Shown here piece by piece: positions 24,211-33,219 of a stretch of 44,689 nt of DNA. The translations under genes and the position numbers were made by a program. Origin of the DNA: an uncultured Lachnospiraceae bacterium (GTDB lineage Bacteria > Bacillota > Clostridia > Lachnospirales > Lachnospiraceae); NCBI GenBank assembly GCA_946405625.1, contig CAMJHQ010000030.1, positions 1-44,689 of the forward strand. Direction: 5' to 3'. Numbering within the stretch: position 1 is the first letter of the stretch; each line of letters starts with the position of its first letter. Below the pieces are notes generated by a model that did not search any database, was not told where the DNA came from, and worked only from the letters and a program-made list of their open reading frames with translations.

Positions 24211-25992
24211 ATGTCATATGTAGCATTATACAGAAAATTCAGACCTGACATCTTTGATGAAGTAAAGGGCCAGGATCATATAGTAACTACGCTCAGGAAT
24301 CAGGTAAGAAATGACAGAGTAGGTCATGCATACCTCTTCTCGGGAACAAGAGGAACCGGTAAGACAACTATGGCGAAGCTTCTTGCAAAGGCAGTTAACT
24401 GTACGGATCTTCGTGACGGAAATCCCTGCTGCGAATGTGACAGCTGCAAAGCCATTGCTTCCGGAAATGCAATGAATGTTATAGAGATAGATGCGGCTTC
24501 CAACAGTGGTGTTGACAATATGCGTCAGATAAAGGATGCTGTCCAGTATGCACCATCTGACGGAAGAAAGCTCGTTTATATAATCGACGAGGCTCATATG
24601 CTGACAAGAGAGGCTCATAATGCACTTCTGAAGACTCTTGAGGAACCGCCGGAATATTGTCTCTTCATACTTGCAACAACTGAAGAGAACAAGATTCCTA
24701 TAACCATCAAGTCCAGATGTCAGAAATATGACTTCCACAGAATATCCGTGGAGACTATATTTAACAGACTTAAGGATCTGATAAGCAGAGAGAAGGTTGA
24801 AGCCGAGGATGAAGCACTTGGATTTATAGCAAGAGCGGCAGACGGCTCGATGAGAGATGCACTCTCAATCCTTGATGAATGTATAGCATCATGTCTTGGG
24901 GAAGTGCTTACTTACGATGAGGTTCTGAAGGCAGTCGGAGCGGTTGATATAGAGGTTTACATAAGTCTCACGGAGGCCGTTCATAAAAAAGAAGCGGATA
25001 AGGTCCTTGATCTTGTAAACTCTGCTGTATGGCAGGGAAAAGATATGGTAAAATATGTTGATGACTATATCTGGTTTATGAGAAATCTTCTTTTCATAAA
25101 GCTGTCGCCTGACTCGACTGCGGGAATGGATCTTACCTCGGAGAATATAGAATATCTGAGAACGATGTCAGGTGAGTACAGCCGTGAGGAGCTGACAAGA
25201 TATCTGAATATACTTCAGGATCTCAGCCAGTCGGTAAGGCTGTCGAATATAAAGAGAGTGACCGTTGAAATGAGCTTCATCAAGATGTTGACTCCTGAAG
25301 CGGACAGAGATTATGAATCACTTCTCAGAAGAGTTGAGGCACTTGAAAAGGGCGGAACGGCTGCAGTTTCTTCCGAAGGAGGAGCAGCGGTTGATATCAG
25401 TTCCATCAAGTCAAGCGTGGATACAGTACTTGCAGTGAAGACATCAGAACTTGAAGAGCTTATAAATACCAAGGTAGATACGGCGGTCAGAACGATCGAC
25501 AGGAAGCTTGCGGGAATGAAAAATGTTCAGGCAGCACCTGTTTCGGATGAAGAAGTGAGTGAGAACGTCGTTAAGAATATAAGAGACAGTTATGAGACAG
25601 CACAGTATGAAGAAATACTGAGATTTGCTTCAGAATGGAAGAAAAACTATTTCACAAAGCTGAATCCGATATCTCAGAGATATCTGAATGAGGCTGATAT
25701 TGAAGCAGGTAAAGACTTTACTCCGAACGGAGAGCTGGCTGTTATAAATATATATATTCCGAAGACTGATGCGGAAGGCGGTCCGGATATGGCTTATCTC
25801 TATTATCTGGATAAGTCAAATGAGAAGAGTGAGAGACATCGCTCTGATCTTATGGATGAGCTTTCACAGATTATCGGAAGAAATATAACGATAGTATTTA
25901 AAGAAAAGAAGGGACATGCTGAAGATGCCGCACCGGATGAGGTTGCATTTCTTAACAGGATTCTCTTCGATGATATGCAGGTAAAACCGTGA
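24211..25992 (+). CDS. dnaX: DNA polymerase III subunit gamma/tau
   Basis: DnaX is the ATPase of the sliding-clamp loader. The 593-residue product has Walker A GTRGTGKT (45-52), a zinc module with Cys64, 73, 76 and 79 (NPCCECDSC), the Walker B DEAH (126-129) and the SRC trans-finger (168-170). The AAA+ domain ends near residue 370. The tau-like C-terminal part (about 400-593) is weakly conserved and partly acidic. The ATG at 24211 is preferred; a TTG at 24202 lies too close to the GGAG site. I saw no clear poly-A slippage signal for a short gamma form. ybaB and recR follow, the standard Firmicutes order. Confidence 0.95.
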   Translation: MSYVALYRKFRPDIFDEVKGQDHIVTTLRNQVRNDRVGHAYLFSGTRGTGKTTMAKLLAKAVNCTDLRDGNPCCECDSCKAIASGNAMNVIEIDAASNSGVDNMRQIKDAVQYAPSDGRKLVYIIDEAHMLTREAHNALLKTLEEPPEYCLFILATTEENKIPITIKSRCQKYDFHRISVETIFNRLKDLISREKVEAEDEALGFIARAADGSMRDALSILDECIASCLGEVLTYDEVLKAVGAVDIEVYISLTEAVHKKEADKVLDLVNSAVWQGKDMVKYVDDYIWFMRNLLFIKLSPDSTAGMDLTSENIEYLRTMSGEYSREELTRYLNILQDLSQSVRLSNIKRVTVEMSFIKMLTPEADRDYESLLRRVEALEKGGTAAVSSEGGAAVDISSIKSSVDTVLAVKTSELEELINTKVDTAVRTIDRKLAGMKNVQAAPVSDEEVSENVVKNIRDSYETAQYEEILRFASEWKKNYFTKLNPISQRYLNEADIEAGKDFTPNGELAVINIYIPKTDAEGGPDMAYLYYLDKSNEKSERHRSDLMDELSQIIGRNITIVFKEKKGHAEDAAPDEVAFLNRILFDDMQVKP

Positions 25993-26031
25993 TAACGGTT
26001 TGAGAATATATAATAACGGGAGGAAATACCA

Positions 26032-26394
26032 ATGGCAAAGAGAGGCGGATATCCTGGCGGAATGATGCCGGGTAACATGAATAATCTTATGAAGCAGGCA
26101 CAGAAGATGCAGAAGCAGATGGAGGAAACTCAGGCTGAGCTTCAGGAGAAGGAATATGAGGCAACAGCAGGTGGCGGAGTTGTTACTGTTAAGATCAACG
26201 GTAACAAGGAAATTACATCTGTTAAGATAGCAGAAGAAGTAGTAGATCCGGAAGATATCGAGATGCTTGAGGATCTTGTTATGGCAGCTGTTAACGAAGC
26301 AATCAGAATGCAGTCCGAAGATGAGAGAGAGTCTCTCGGTAAAATAACCGGCGGACTCGGTGGACTCGGAGGCGGACTTGGAGGTCTCTTCTAA
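26032..26394 (+). CDS. YbaB/EbfC family nucleoid-associated protein
   Basis: This small DNA-binding dimer is of the YbaB/EbfC family, usually encoded between dnaX and recR, and thought to help organise the nucleoid or replication-recombination events. The 120-residue protein has a Gly/Met-rich start, the helical [20 protein letters not shown] segment, and the core strand [20 protein letters not shown]. The tail is glycine-rich ([12 protein letters not shown]). A strong GGGAGG site precedes the ATG. The recR start codon abuts its stop codon. Confidence 0.94.
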   Translation: MAKRGGYPGGMMPGNMNNLMKQAQKMQKQMEETQAELQEKEYEATAGGGVVTVKINGNKEITSVKIAEEVVDPEDIEMLEDLVMAAVNEAIRMQSEDERESLGKITGGLGGLGGGLGGLF

Positions 26395-26991
26395 ATGGAA
26401 TTATACGGCGGAGAGGTTAATCGGCTGATCGAGGAACTCGGATCATTGCCGGGAATCGGTCAGAAGACTGCGCAGAGACTTGCATTTCATATAATAGGAA
26501 TGCCTGAAGACAGGGCAATGGCACTTGCGGATTCGATCAGAGAAGCGAAGCAAAATGTCAGATACTGCAAGACCTGCTGCACGATAACCGACAGAGAGGA
26601 ATGCCCGATCTGTTCATCACCGACAAGGGATCATAAAACAATCATGGTGGTTGAGTCACCCAGGGATCTTGCTGCATATGAACGTATCGGACAATATAAT
26701 GGGGTTTACCATGTTCTCAACGGAGTTATTAATCCCAGTCAGGGCATAGGTCCGGCGGATATAACTTTGAAGGAGCTGATGGTCAGGCTCAGAGCTGATG
26801 TTGATGAGCTTATTATTGCGACCAATTCGAGTGTTGAAGGAGAGGCTACTGCGATGTACATTTCCAGGACCGTGAAACCGGCAGGAATAAAGGTTTCGCG
26901 TATCGCAAGCGGAGTTCCGGTAGGCGGAGATCTGGAATGTATCGATGAGGTGACACTTCAGAGAGCACTCGATGGGCGTGTAGAGTTGTGA
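26395..26991 (+). CDS. recR: Recombination protein RecR
   Basis: RecR works with RecO and RecF to load RecA at gapped DNA in homologous repair. The 198-residue length is exactly typical. It has an N-terminal helix-hairpin-helix region (SLPGIGQKTAQRLAFH), a zinc finger with Cys58, 61, 70 and 73, and a Toprim domain with VVESPRDL (85-92). The ATG follows the ybaB TAA with no intervening base, and its ribosome site (GGAGGT) lies inside the end of ybaB, so translation is coupled. Confidence 0.96.
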   Translation: MELYGGEVNRLIEELGSLPGIGQKTAQRLAFHIIGMPEDRAMALADSIREAKQNVRYCKTCCTITDREECPICSSPTRDHKTIMVVESPRDLAAYERIGQYNGVYHVLNGVINPSQGIGPADITLKELMVRLRADVDELIIATNSSVEGEATAMYISRTVKPAGIKVSRIASGVPVGGDLECIDEVTLQRALDGRVEL

Positions 26992-27043
26992 TTTTTTATA
27001 GTGGACAGACCTTTTGGGTAAATTATCGTCATGATTTACAGGA

Positions 27044-27100
27044 GGGCCGTGGGCTTGACTCGGTACGAGCTTTTGCTTAATTCGCAGGATCGGGCCCTGC
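27044..27100 (+). promoter_or_regulatory. Leader/promoter region of the phosphofructokinase gene
   Basis: In the 143-base gap between recR and the phosphofructokinase gene, TTGACT (27055-27060) and TTAATT (27077-27082) form a weak promoter with a 16-base spacer. AGGGCC and GGCCCT around them are complementary and could pair in a transcript that starts further upstream. There is no T-run, so it is not a standard terminator. Confidence 0.35.
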
Positions 27101-27134
27101 CACAAGAAAAATAATACAGAGGAGGGGTATCTAA

Positions 27135-28208
27135 ATGAAGAAATTCGGAATTCTTACCAGTGGCGGAGATTGTCAGGCACTTAACGCTACAATGAGAGGT
27201 GTTGCAAAGGGTCTTGAGAACCTTTTCGGAAATGTGGACATTTACGGCTTTATGGATGGATATAAGGGCCTTGTATACGGCAATTATAAAAAGATGAAGC
27301 CGATGGATTTTTCAGGAATACTCAGTAAGGGCGGAACTATTCTCGGAACATCGAGAGTTCCTTTCAAAGAGCTGGATACTCCTTTTGAAGACGGAACAGA
27401 GAAGGTTCCTAATATGATAAAGACATATAAGAAGCTGGATCTGGACTGTCTCATCGTACTTGGTGGAAACGGATCACAGAAAACAGCTAACAGGCTTTAT
27501 GAAGAAGGACTTAATGTTGTAGGCCTTCCGAAGACTATCGATAACGATATCTGGGGAACAGATATGACATTCGGTTTCTACAGTGCTGTAGATGTTGCAA
27601 CTCATGCAATTGACTGTATTTATACTACTGCAGAGAGCCACAGCCGTGTATTCGTTGTTGAGACAATGGGACATAAGGTTGGCTGGATCACTCTCTATGC
27701 AGGAGTTTCGGGCGGAGCCGATGTAATACTTCTTCCTGAAATTCCTTATGATATCAAGAAGGTCAGAAAGACTATCGATAAGAGAATGAAGCAGGGCAAG
27801 AAGTTTACTATCATTGTTGCTGCTGAAGGTGCTATTCCTAAGGAAGTTGCAAAGCTTCCGAAGAAGGAGCGTAAGGCAGTTCTTGCAGAGAGAAAGTATC
27901 CTTCGGTTGCTTACGAGATTGCAGAGAAGATCGCAGAGGATTTCACAGGCGATGTAAGAGTTGCGATTCCGGGACATACACAGAGAGGTGGAGCTCCGGG
28001 TGCATATGACAGAATCATATCAAGCCGTTTCGGAGCTAAGGCAGCAGAGCTGATCAAGGATGAGGATTTCGGAAAACTCGTTGTTTATAAGAATGGTCAG
28101 ATCGATGCAATTCCGCTTGCGGAAACTGCAGGAAAACTGAAGTATGTTGATCCTGAATGTCAGCTTATTCAGGAAGCTAAGACACTTGGCATAAGCTTCG
28201 GTGATTAA
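27135..28208 (+). CDS. 6-phosphofructokinase, mixed ATP/PPi signature
   Basis: This enzyme phosphorylates fructose 6-phosphate in glycolysis. The 357-residue protein has the nucleotide loop SGGDCQALN (9-17), the catalytic TIDND with Asp136, and the substrate segments SHSRVFVVETMG and IPGHTQRGG. Two positions normally tell phosphate donors apart. The GGDG site reads GGNG (110-113), keeping the Gly of ATP enzymes but with Asn in place of Asp. The second reads PKTIDND (132-138), with the Lys typical of PPi-dependent enzymes and of group III PFKs. The donor is therefore uncertain. Its length and PKTIDND fit the clostridial/actinobacterial branch rather than E. coli PfkA. GGAGGGG precedes the ATG, and a large unknown gene follows after 30 bases. 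Confidence 0.9.
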   Translation: MKKFGILTSGGDCQALNATMRGVAKGLENLFGNVDIYGFMDGYKGLVYGNYKKMKPMDFSGILSKGGTILGTSRVPFKELDTPFEDGTEKVPNMIKTYKKLDLDCLIVLGGNGSQKTANRLYEEGLNVVGLPKTIDNDIWGTDMTFGFYSAVDVATHAIDCIYTTAESHSRVFVVETMGHKVGWITLYAGVSGGADVILLPEIPYDIKKVRKTIDKRMKQGKKFTIIVAAEGAIPKEVAKLPKKERKAVLAERKYPSVAYEIAEKIAEDFTGDVRVAIPGHTQRGGAPGAYDRIISSRFGAKAAELIKDEDFGKLVVYKNGQIDAIPLAETAGKLKYVDPECQLIQEAKTLGISFGD

Positions 28209-28238
28209 TGAAAATATTCGGAGACAATTCGATTTAAG

Positions 28239-30875
28239 ATGAAAAGATGGTTATTCGGGGCAGTCCTGTTTATCCTTGTATTTACAGGGTCTGCCCTGAC
28301 TTTTAATTTCATAGGGAACCGTGAGTATAACACTAAATCGGTCGAAGCTGTGGAAAGTACGCTCGAAAAGGCGTACATTTCTTATGATGGACTAAGGATC
28401 AATCCAATGGATGCCTATAGGACCAAGCTTCTTACCGGTGCAATGCGTGATTCGGTGGTCCCGGTAGATGATGCCAAGTCTGTAAATGTTATCATTCCGG
28501 ACAGTATATCTGATGGAAGATATGCAGGCTACGAGCTGAGAGATCAGCAGGGTGTCACTCTTATCGAGGAAGGAAAGCTTATACCGGTTCGTGACGGAGA
28601 CGGAGAGAATGAGTATTCGCTCAGTATCCGTATGGACATGACTGTAGAAAGAGACTACAGTCTTGTTTTTGTGTTCAAAGATGAAGAAAACAGTGAGGAT
28701 GGAAATGCTTACTATTATTATACAAGAGTGAAGAGAACTTCGACGGAAAGACTGACTGAGATGATCGCCTATGCGGGTGCGCTGAGTAATACTCTTCTTA
28801 CGGAAAATCAGAGAACCGTACCTGAGGAAAGTGTAGCCGAAGGCGGATATTATGGTATTAAGGATGAAGGAAATGTACTCCCGGCATCCGAAACAGATGC
28901 AGTTCTCAATCCTTCAGCACTGAATGAATATTTCGAAGGCGGAGATAAGAATTATCGCACTTACGGACATACTGTATATAATTCCAGGTATGATAAGGCT
29001 ATACTGACGGGACTCGGAATATCGAGGCTCGGAAGTGTGATTCCCGTGGTAAAGGAAGTAAGTAAAGACAGTGCAGTCATATCGCTTCCTTGCAGAATTG
29101 TATCGAGAAACGGGGAGGATGTCGTATATTATACGATGAATGAATTCTATTCTCTCGAATATGATGCCGGTAAGAATACATTTGTCATGAAGGATTATGA
29201 AAGATTGATAGACGAATCCTTCTCGGGAAAGGATGTAATAAGCAACACAGGAAGACTGAGGCTGGGACTACTCTCGGATGAAAATCCCGAATATGCCGCT
29301 TCCCCGGATTCATCAAGCACGGCCTATGTAATGGATAATGCTCTCTGGTATTATTCGGCAGGGGATGATTTCTATACAAAGATTTACGGACAGAGCGATC
29401 TGATGACGCTGAAGGATTCAGGTTATAAAATAAGAATCCTTGCAGTTGATGAGGAAGAGATCGATTTTATCGTTTATGGACGAATTCCACAGGGCTCCCA
29501 TATGGGATATAACGGAGTTGCGCTATATTGCTATACTTTGGAAGGCAATTCAATCAAGGAGATTGATTTTGTCGAAACGGATCTCTCGGTGGATCTTCTC
29601 AAGAGTCAGGTCGGAAGATATGCATATTTTGACAGAAAAGACCGCGATTTTTACATTTTACTCGATAACAGGATAATAAAGATAAATACTATCTCGAATG
29701 AGAAGGAGGAGCTTGTTTCCGGCATTCCATATTATGATATTTATGTATCAAGGGATAAGACGATCATTGCTTATCCTGATACGAGTGATATGAGTAATGT
29801 AAATGCAATTACAATCTTTTCTGTGAAGGACAGGATTGAGAGAGTTGAAAATGTACCGGGCGAGAAGCTCAGTATTATAGGATTTATGGGTGATGATCTC
29901 GTTTACGGCGCCGCAAAGCCCGAAATGGTTACGACCGGAGCGGACGGTACAACAGATTTTCTGTTTGATAAACTGAAGATCGTGGACAAGAACGGAACGG
30001 TCAAGAAGCTCTATGAAAAGGAAAATATATATGTTTCCGATGCAAGATATGAGAATAACAATCTTTATCTGTCCAGAGTTTCGAAGAGTCCGGAAGGTAA
30101 GTTTGTTGAAATAAGTACCGATTATATCTCCGAGAGCCAGGAAGAGGAAGCGGATATGCTTCAGCCGGCATTTCATTATGATGATGCGGGAATCGGTGGA
30201 ATATATCTGGATTTTCCGGGCCGTGTTTATGTACCTGACGGGCCGGATGAGATAATTACGAGACTTGCCAGAGGGGATAAGCCGAAAAAGACTTATATAG
30301 CGGGAAGCATCAGTGATGAGGTTTATTATATATTCGGAAATTACGGACTCCTTGATGTGACTGCCAGTGCAGGGGCTGCAATTCAGCGTGTATCTGCAGG
30401 TGGAGGCTTTGTAGCGGATTATCTCGGAAATGTGATCTATCGCGAAAAGGAGATGCGCCCGTACTTTACGGTTGCGGGAAGCTTTGATTATATGCCGGCT
30501 GCTAAGGGAGCATCAACTGAAGAAACTCTCTATATGTGTGAGTATATGACTCTTCTTCAGGCAGGACTTAAGGTGAATTATGAGGATGTAAAGGGAAGAA
30601 ATGACTGGAGTACGCTATGCTCGGATTATTCGGGCGGTATCGTGAAGGGCATAAATCTTTCAGGAGCGGACGTGGATGTTGCTATAGGCTATCTGAGCGA
30701 CGGAGCCGCATTTATTGCAAAGTATGATGAGAGCTATGTGCTTGTTGTAAGCTACAACTCGGATTTTATAAGATATCTGAATCCGGTTACGGGTGAGGAA
30801 GAAAGAGTTGAGAGGTGGTACTTTACCGATGAGGTAAGGAAGAGCGGAAATGAGATGTATGCGTGGTTTAGGTAA
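28239..30875 (+). CDS. Large extracytoplasmic protein of unknown function
   Basis: The 878-residue product begins with a basic, then strongly hydrophobic N-terminus (MKRWLFGAVLFILVFTGSAL), either a signal peptide or an uncleaved anchor. No lipobox Cys and no second membrane helix are seen. The rest is mainly beta-like, with repeating stretches of hydrophobic strands separated by Tyr/Asp/Gly-rich loops (for example about 360-700, with recurrent DxxIxxY and FxxDxxIYG patterns), which could be a beta-propeller; this is not certain. A WSTLCSDYSGGIVKGINLSG segment near 775-795 precedes a compact C-terminal region. It follows the phosphofructokinase gene by 30 bases with GGAG-like spacing, so it is probably in the same transcript. 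No family is recognised. Confidence 0.7.
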   Translation: MKRWLFGAVLFILVFTGSALTFNFIGNREYNTKSVEAVESTLEKAYISYDGLRINPMDAYRTKLLTGAMRDSVVPVDDAKSVNVIIPDSISDGRYAGYELRDQQGVTLIEEGKLIPVRDGDGENEYSLSIRMDMTVERDYSLVFVFKDEENSEDGNAYYYYTRVKRTSTERLTEMIAYAGALSNTLLTENQRTVPEESVAEGGYYGIKDEGNVLPASETDAVLNPSALNEYFEGGDKNYRTYGHTVYNSRYDKAILTGLGISRLGSVIPVVKEVSKDSAVISLPCRIVSRNGEDVVYYTMNEFYSLEYDAGKNTFVMKDYERLIDESFSGKDVISNTGRLRLGLLSDENPEYAASPDSSSTAYVMDNALWYYSAGDDFYTKIYGQSDLMTLKDSGYKIRILAVDEEEIDFIVYGRIPQGSHMGYNGVALYCYTLEGNSIKEIDFVETDLSVDLLKSQVGRYAYFDRKDRDFYILLDNRIIKINTISNEKEELVSGIPYYDIYVSRDKTIIAYPDTSDMSNVNAITIFSVKDRIERVENVPGEKLSIIGFMGDDLVYGAAKPEMVTTGADGTTDFLFDKLKIVDKNGTVKKLYEKENIYVSDARYENNNLYLSRVSKSPEGKFVEISTDYISESQEEEADMLQPAFHYDDAGIGGIYLDFPGRVYVPDGPDEIITRLARGDKPKKTYIAGSISDEVYYIFGNYGLLDVTASAGAAIQRVSAGGGFVADYLGNVIYREKEMRPYFTVAGSFDYMPAAKGASTEETLYMCEYMTLLQAGLKVNYEDVKGRNDWSTLCSDYSGGIVKGINLSGADVDVAIGYLSDGAAFIAKYDESYVLVVSYNSDFIRYLNPVTGEEERVERWYFTDEVRKSGNEMYAWFR

Positions 30876-30902
30876 TTGAGCCGAAGTTGTATAGCTGTTG
30901 GA

Positions 30903-31063
30903 AATGCGCATCATTCGCATTCCGCTGCGCTGCATGCTCATGATACGATCTCGGCAAAGAATCATATCTGCCGAAGGCAGATATACAGTAAATAATCTAT
31001 GATGCCCTTTCACATAAATGTGAGGGCATCATAGATTATTCACTGCATATGCTTCGCATATGC
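30903..31063 (+). repeat. Array of four hairpins in the intergenic region
   Basis: The 453-base gap before lysA contains: AATGCG/CGCATT (30903-30921); a 9-bp ATATCTGCC/GGCAGATAT hairpin (30964-30984) with a GAA loop; a long arm, 30986-31007 paired with 31024-31045 (including a 17-bp perfect run, tip TCACA/TGTGA); and GCATATGC with a TTC loop (31045-31063). No reading frame is plausible. This looks like a structured RNA or a small nonautonomous repeat element rather than a normal spacer. Confidence 0.7.
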
Positions 31064-31087
31064 ACTTTGCCTCGATTACGCACAAGA

Positions 31088-31116
31088 AAAGAGCCGCTGC
31101 AGCGGCTCTCTCTTTA
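31088..31116 (+). terminator. Terminator-like palindrome closing the array
   Basis: AGAGCCGCTGCAGCGGCTCT (31090-31109) is a perfect 20-bp palindrome followed by CTCTTTATG and preceded by an A-run. It could end transcription from the phosphofructokinase operon or from the hairpin array. Confidence 0.65.
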
Positions 31117-31256
31117 TGAAAAAATGTGGGGGAAGGTATAGAATCCTTCATTTGGAACAATTACATAATACAAACAAATTATGTCTTATTTAAGTTGTAA
31201 TTGTGAAGAATTCGTGAAATGAAAAGTGATTAAAAAAATTTTTGAAAAAATAAGTA

Positions 31257-31285
31257 TTGACTTGATACAACTATCTGAATAAACT
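31257..31285 (+). promoter_or_regulatory. Promoter of lysA
   Basis: TTGACT (31257-31262) and TAAACT (31280-31285) are 17 bases apart, about 45 bases before the lysA start codon. I saw no lysine riboswitch in the 200 bases upstream. Confidence 0.7.
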
Positions 31286-31328
31286 GTGAAAGTGGTTAAA
31301 TTTTTGGATTTATAGAAAGGTTGAAACA

Positions 31329-32597
31329 ATGAAGGTACCATTTATAACAAAAGCCGAAGTAGAAGAAATAGTTAAGACTTATCCGACTCCTTTTCACATT
31401 TATGATGAGAAGGGAATCAGAGAAAATGCAAGAAGAATGAATGCTGCATTTTCATGGAATAAAGGATTTAAGGAATACTTCGCTGTTAAGGCAACTCCGA
31501 ATCCTACAATTCTGAAGATTCTTCATGAAGAGGGCTGCGGTACGGATTGTTCATCGCTTGCTGAGCTTATAATGTCTGAAAAGTGCGGTATCAAGGGTCA
31601 GGACATCATGTTCTCTTCAAATGATACCCCTGCAGAGGAGTTTAAGAAGGCAGCAGAGCTTGGCGCGATCATTAATCTTGATGATATAACACATATTGAT
31701 TTTCTGAACGGTATCACAGGTGTTCCGAAGACTATATGCTGCCGTTTTAATCCGGGAGGAGTATTTACCCTCGGCGCTTCGGGTGAAGCAGTACAGGTAA
31801 TGGATAATCCGGGTGAAGCTAAGTACGGAATGACAGAGGAACAGATTATCGAAGCTTACAAGAGACTGAAGGAACTCGGAGCAGAGGAGTTCGGTATTCA
31901 TTCTTTCCTTGCGAGCAATACAGTAACAAATGATTATTATCCGGCTCTTGCCGGAATACTCTTCAGACTTGCTGTAAAGATCAAGGAAGAGACGGGAATT
32001 GCGCTTTCATTCATCAATCTTTCGGGTGGTGTCGGAATTGCTTATAAGCCTGATCAGACAGGAAATGATATTATGGCAATAGGAGAAGGTGTAAGAAAGC
32101 AGTTTGAAGAAATCCTCGTTCCTGCAGGAATGGGAAATGTAAGGATTTTTACTGAGCTCGGAAGATTTATGCTTGCGCCATATGGTCATCTTGTAACAAA
32201 GGCAATTCATGAGAAACATACATATAAGGAATATGTCGGTGTTGATGCATGTGCAGCAAACCTTATGAGACCTGCAATGTATGGCTCATATCATCATATC
32301 ACCGTACTCGGTAAGGAAGATGCACCGCTTGATCATGTATATGATGTAACGGGATCACTCTGTGAGAATAATGATAAGTTCGCTATAGACCGTGAACTTC
32401 CGGAGATTGAAAAGGGTGACTATCTTGTTATCCATGATACGGGAGCACACGGCTTTGCAATGGGATATAATTATAACGGTCGTCTCTGGTCAGCAGAGCT
32501 TCTGAAGAGAGAGGATGGAAGTGTTATAGAGATAAGAAGAGCTGAGACGCTTAATGATTATTTCGCAACACTTGATGGATTCTGGGATATCCTGTAA
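31329..32597 (+). CDS. lysA: Diaminopimelate decarboxylase
   Basis: LysA decarboxylates meso-diaminopimelate to lysine using PLP. It is a fold-type III alanine-racemase-like barrel with a C-terminal beta domain. The 422-residue protein shows the Schiff-base Lys54 in YFAVKATPNP, a GGVGIAYKP cofactor-phosphate loop, ELGRFMLAPYG, and a late substrate motif GSLCENNDKFA that holds the Cys of the decarboxylase active site. AGAAAGG lies upstream of the ATG. It is a single-gene unit with its own promoter and terminator. Confidence 0.92.
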   Translation: MKVPFITKAEVEEIVKTYPTPFHIYDEKGIRENARRMNAAFSWNKGFKEYFAVKATPNPTILKILHEEGCGTDCSSLAELIMSEKCGIKGQDIMFSSNDTPAEEFKKAAELGAIINLDDITHIDFLNGITGVPKTICCRFNPGGVFTLGASGEAVQVMDNPGEAKYGMTEEQIIEAYKRLKELGAEEFGIHSFLASNTVTNDYYPALAGILFRLAVKIKEETGIALSFINLSGGVGIAYKPDQTGNDIMAIGEGVRKQFEEILVPAGMGNVRIFTELGRFMLAPYGHLVTKAIHEKHTYKEYVGVDACAANLMRPAMYGSYHHITVLGKEDAPLDHVYDVTGSLCENNDKFAIDRELPEIEKGDYLVIHDTGAHGFAMGYNYNGRLWSAELLKREDGSVIEIRRAETLNDYFATLDGFWDIL

Positions 32598-32615
32598 TCT
32601 GAATAGAATACAAAA

Positions 32616-32660
32616 ACAAATGCCGTTTCGTGAAAACAATCGCGGAACGGCATTTTTTGT
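32616..32660 (+). terminator. Terminator after lysA
   Basis: ATGCCGTT pairs with AACGGCAT (about 32620-32627 with 32645-32652), with internal GC pairing, an A-run before and TTTTTTG after. The minus-strand GNAT gene ends just beyond, so it may work both ways. Confidence 0.85.
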
Positions 32661-32677
32661 TATGAAAAACTGTGATT

Positions 32678-33181
32678 TTATAAATCTTCTTTATAAATTA
32701 TCATATTACATCTGTCCCAGACTTCGTCTTTATATGTAAAAGCTCCCACATCCGTTCTTCTTTCTTTATAGCCTATTTTTTCATAAAATCTTTTTGCTCT
32801 GGGATTTTGTGGAAAAACCATCAATTGAACTGCTTCTGCATCCGTCTCCTTAAATGCATGTTCGAGTATAAGCAGAAACATTTCCTTAGCAACACCTTTT
32901 CCACGATAAGAAGGATCTACTATTACAAACTTAAGCATTCCTTCTCGTGTATTGGAATTATAAGAATAGCAAAAAAATCCAACCGGAGAGTCGTCTATTA
33001 AAGCAACATACGGCAAATCGCCACATCTTTCATTGATACCACGCAATCCCTCTTCAAAATTATCTTTTTCCAACGGATAATGAAATCTGTTGGCACACCA
33101 CATTGCGTGAGTTCTTTCATCGGTTGCCCAATTCTTTATAAAGTTAAAGTCTTTATTAGAATCAAAATTCCTTATTTCCAT
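32678..33181 (-). CDS. GNAT family N-acetyltransferase
   Basis: This acetyl-CoA-dependent GNAT enzyme (167 residues) resembles the RimJ/RimL-type acetyltransferases. It shows the beta strand LKFVIVDPSYRGKGVAKEM, whose R/Q-x-x-G-x-G/A (RGKGVA) binds the acetyl-CoA pyrophosphate, and a late FYEKIGYKERR that closes the fold. The substrate cannot be told. It starts 38 bases after the dCTP deaminase stop, so the two are likely co-transcribed. Codon and base use look more AT-rich than in the flanking genes. Confidence 0.88.
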   Translation of the reverse strand: MEIRNFDSNKDFNFIKNWATDERTHAMWCANRFHYPLEKDNFEEGLRGINERCGDLPYVALIDDSPVGFFCYSYNSNTREGMLKFVIVDPSYRGKGVAKEMFLLILEHAFKETDAEAVQLMVFPQNPRAKRFYEKIGYKERRTDVGAFTYKDEVWDRCNMIIYKEDL

Positions 33182-33219
33182 GTCAATTATCTTACCTATT
33201 CAGACTGTAATTCTATGAA

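Noticed and set aside
30903-31063. Hairpin array as CRISPR, integron attC array or tRNA cluster
   Set aside because: The stems differ in sequence and spacing. There is no integrase and no tRNA cloverleaf or T-loop sequence.
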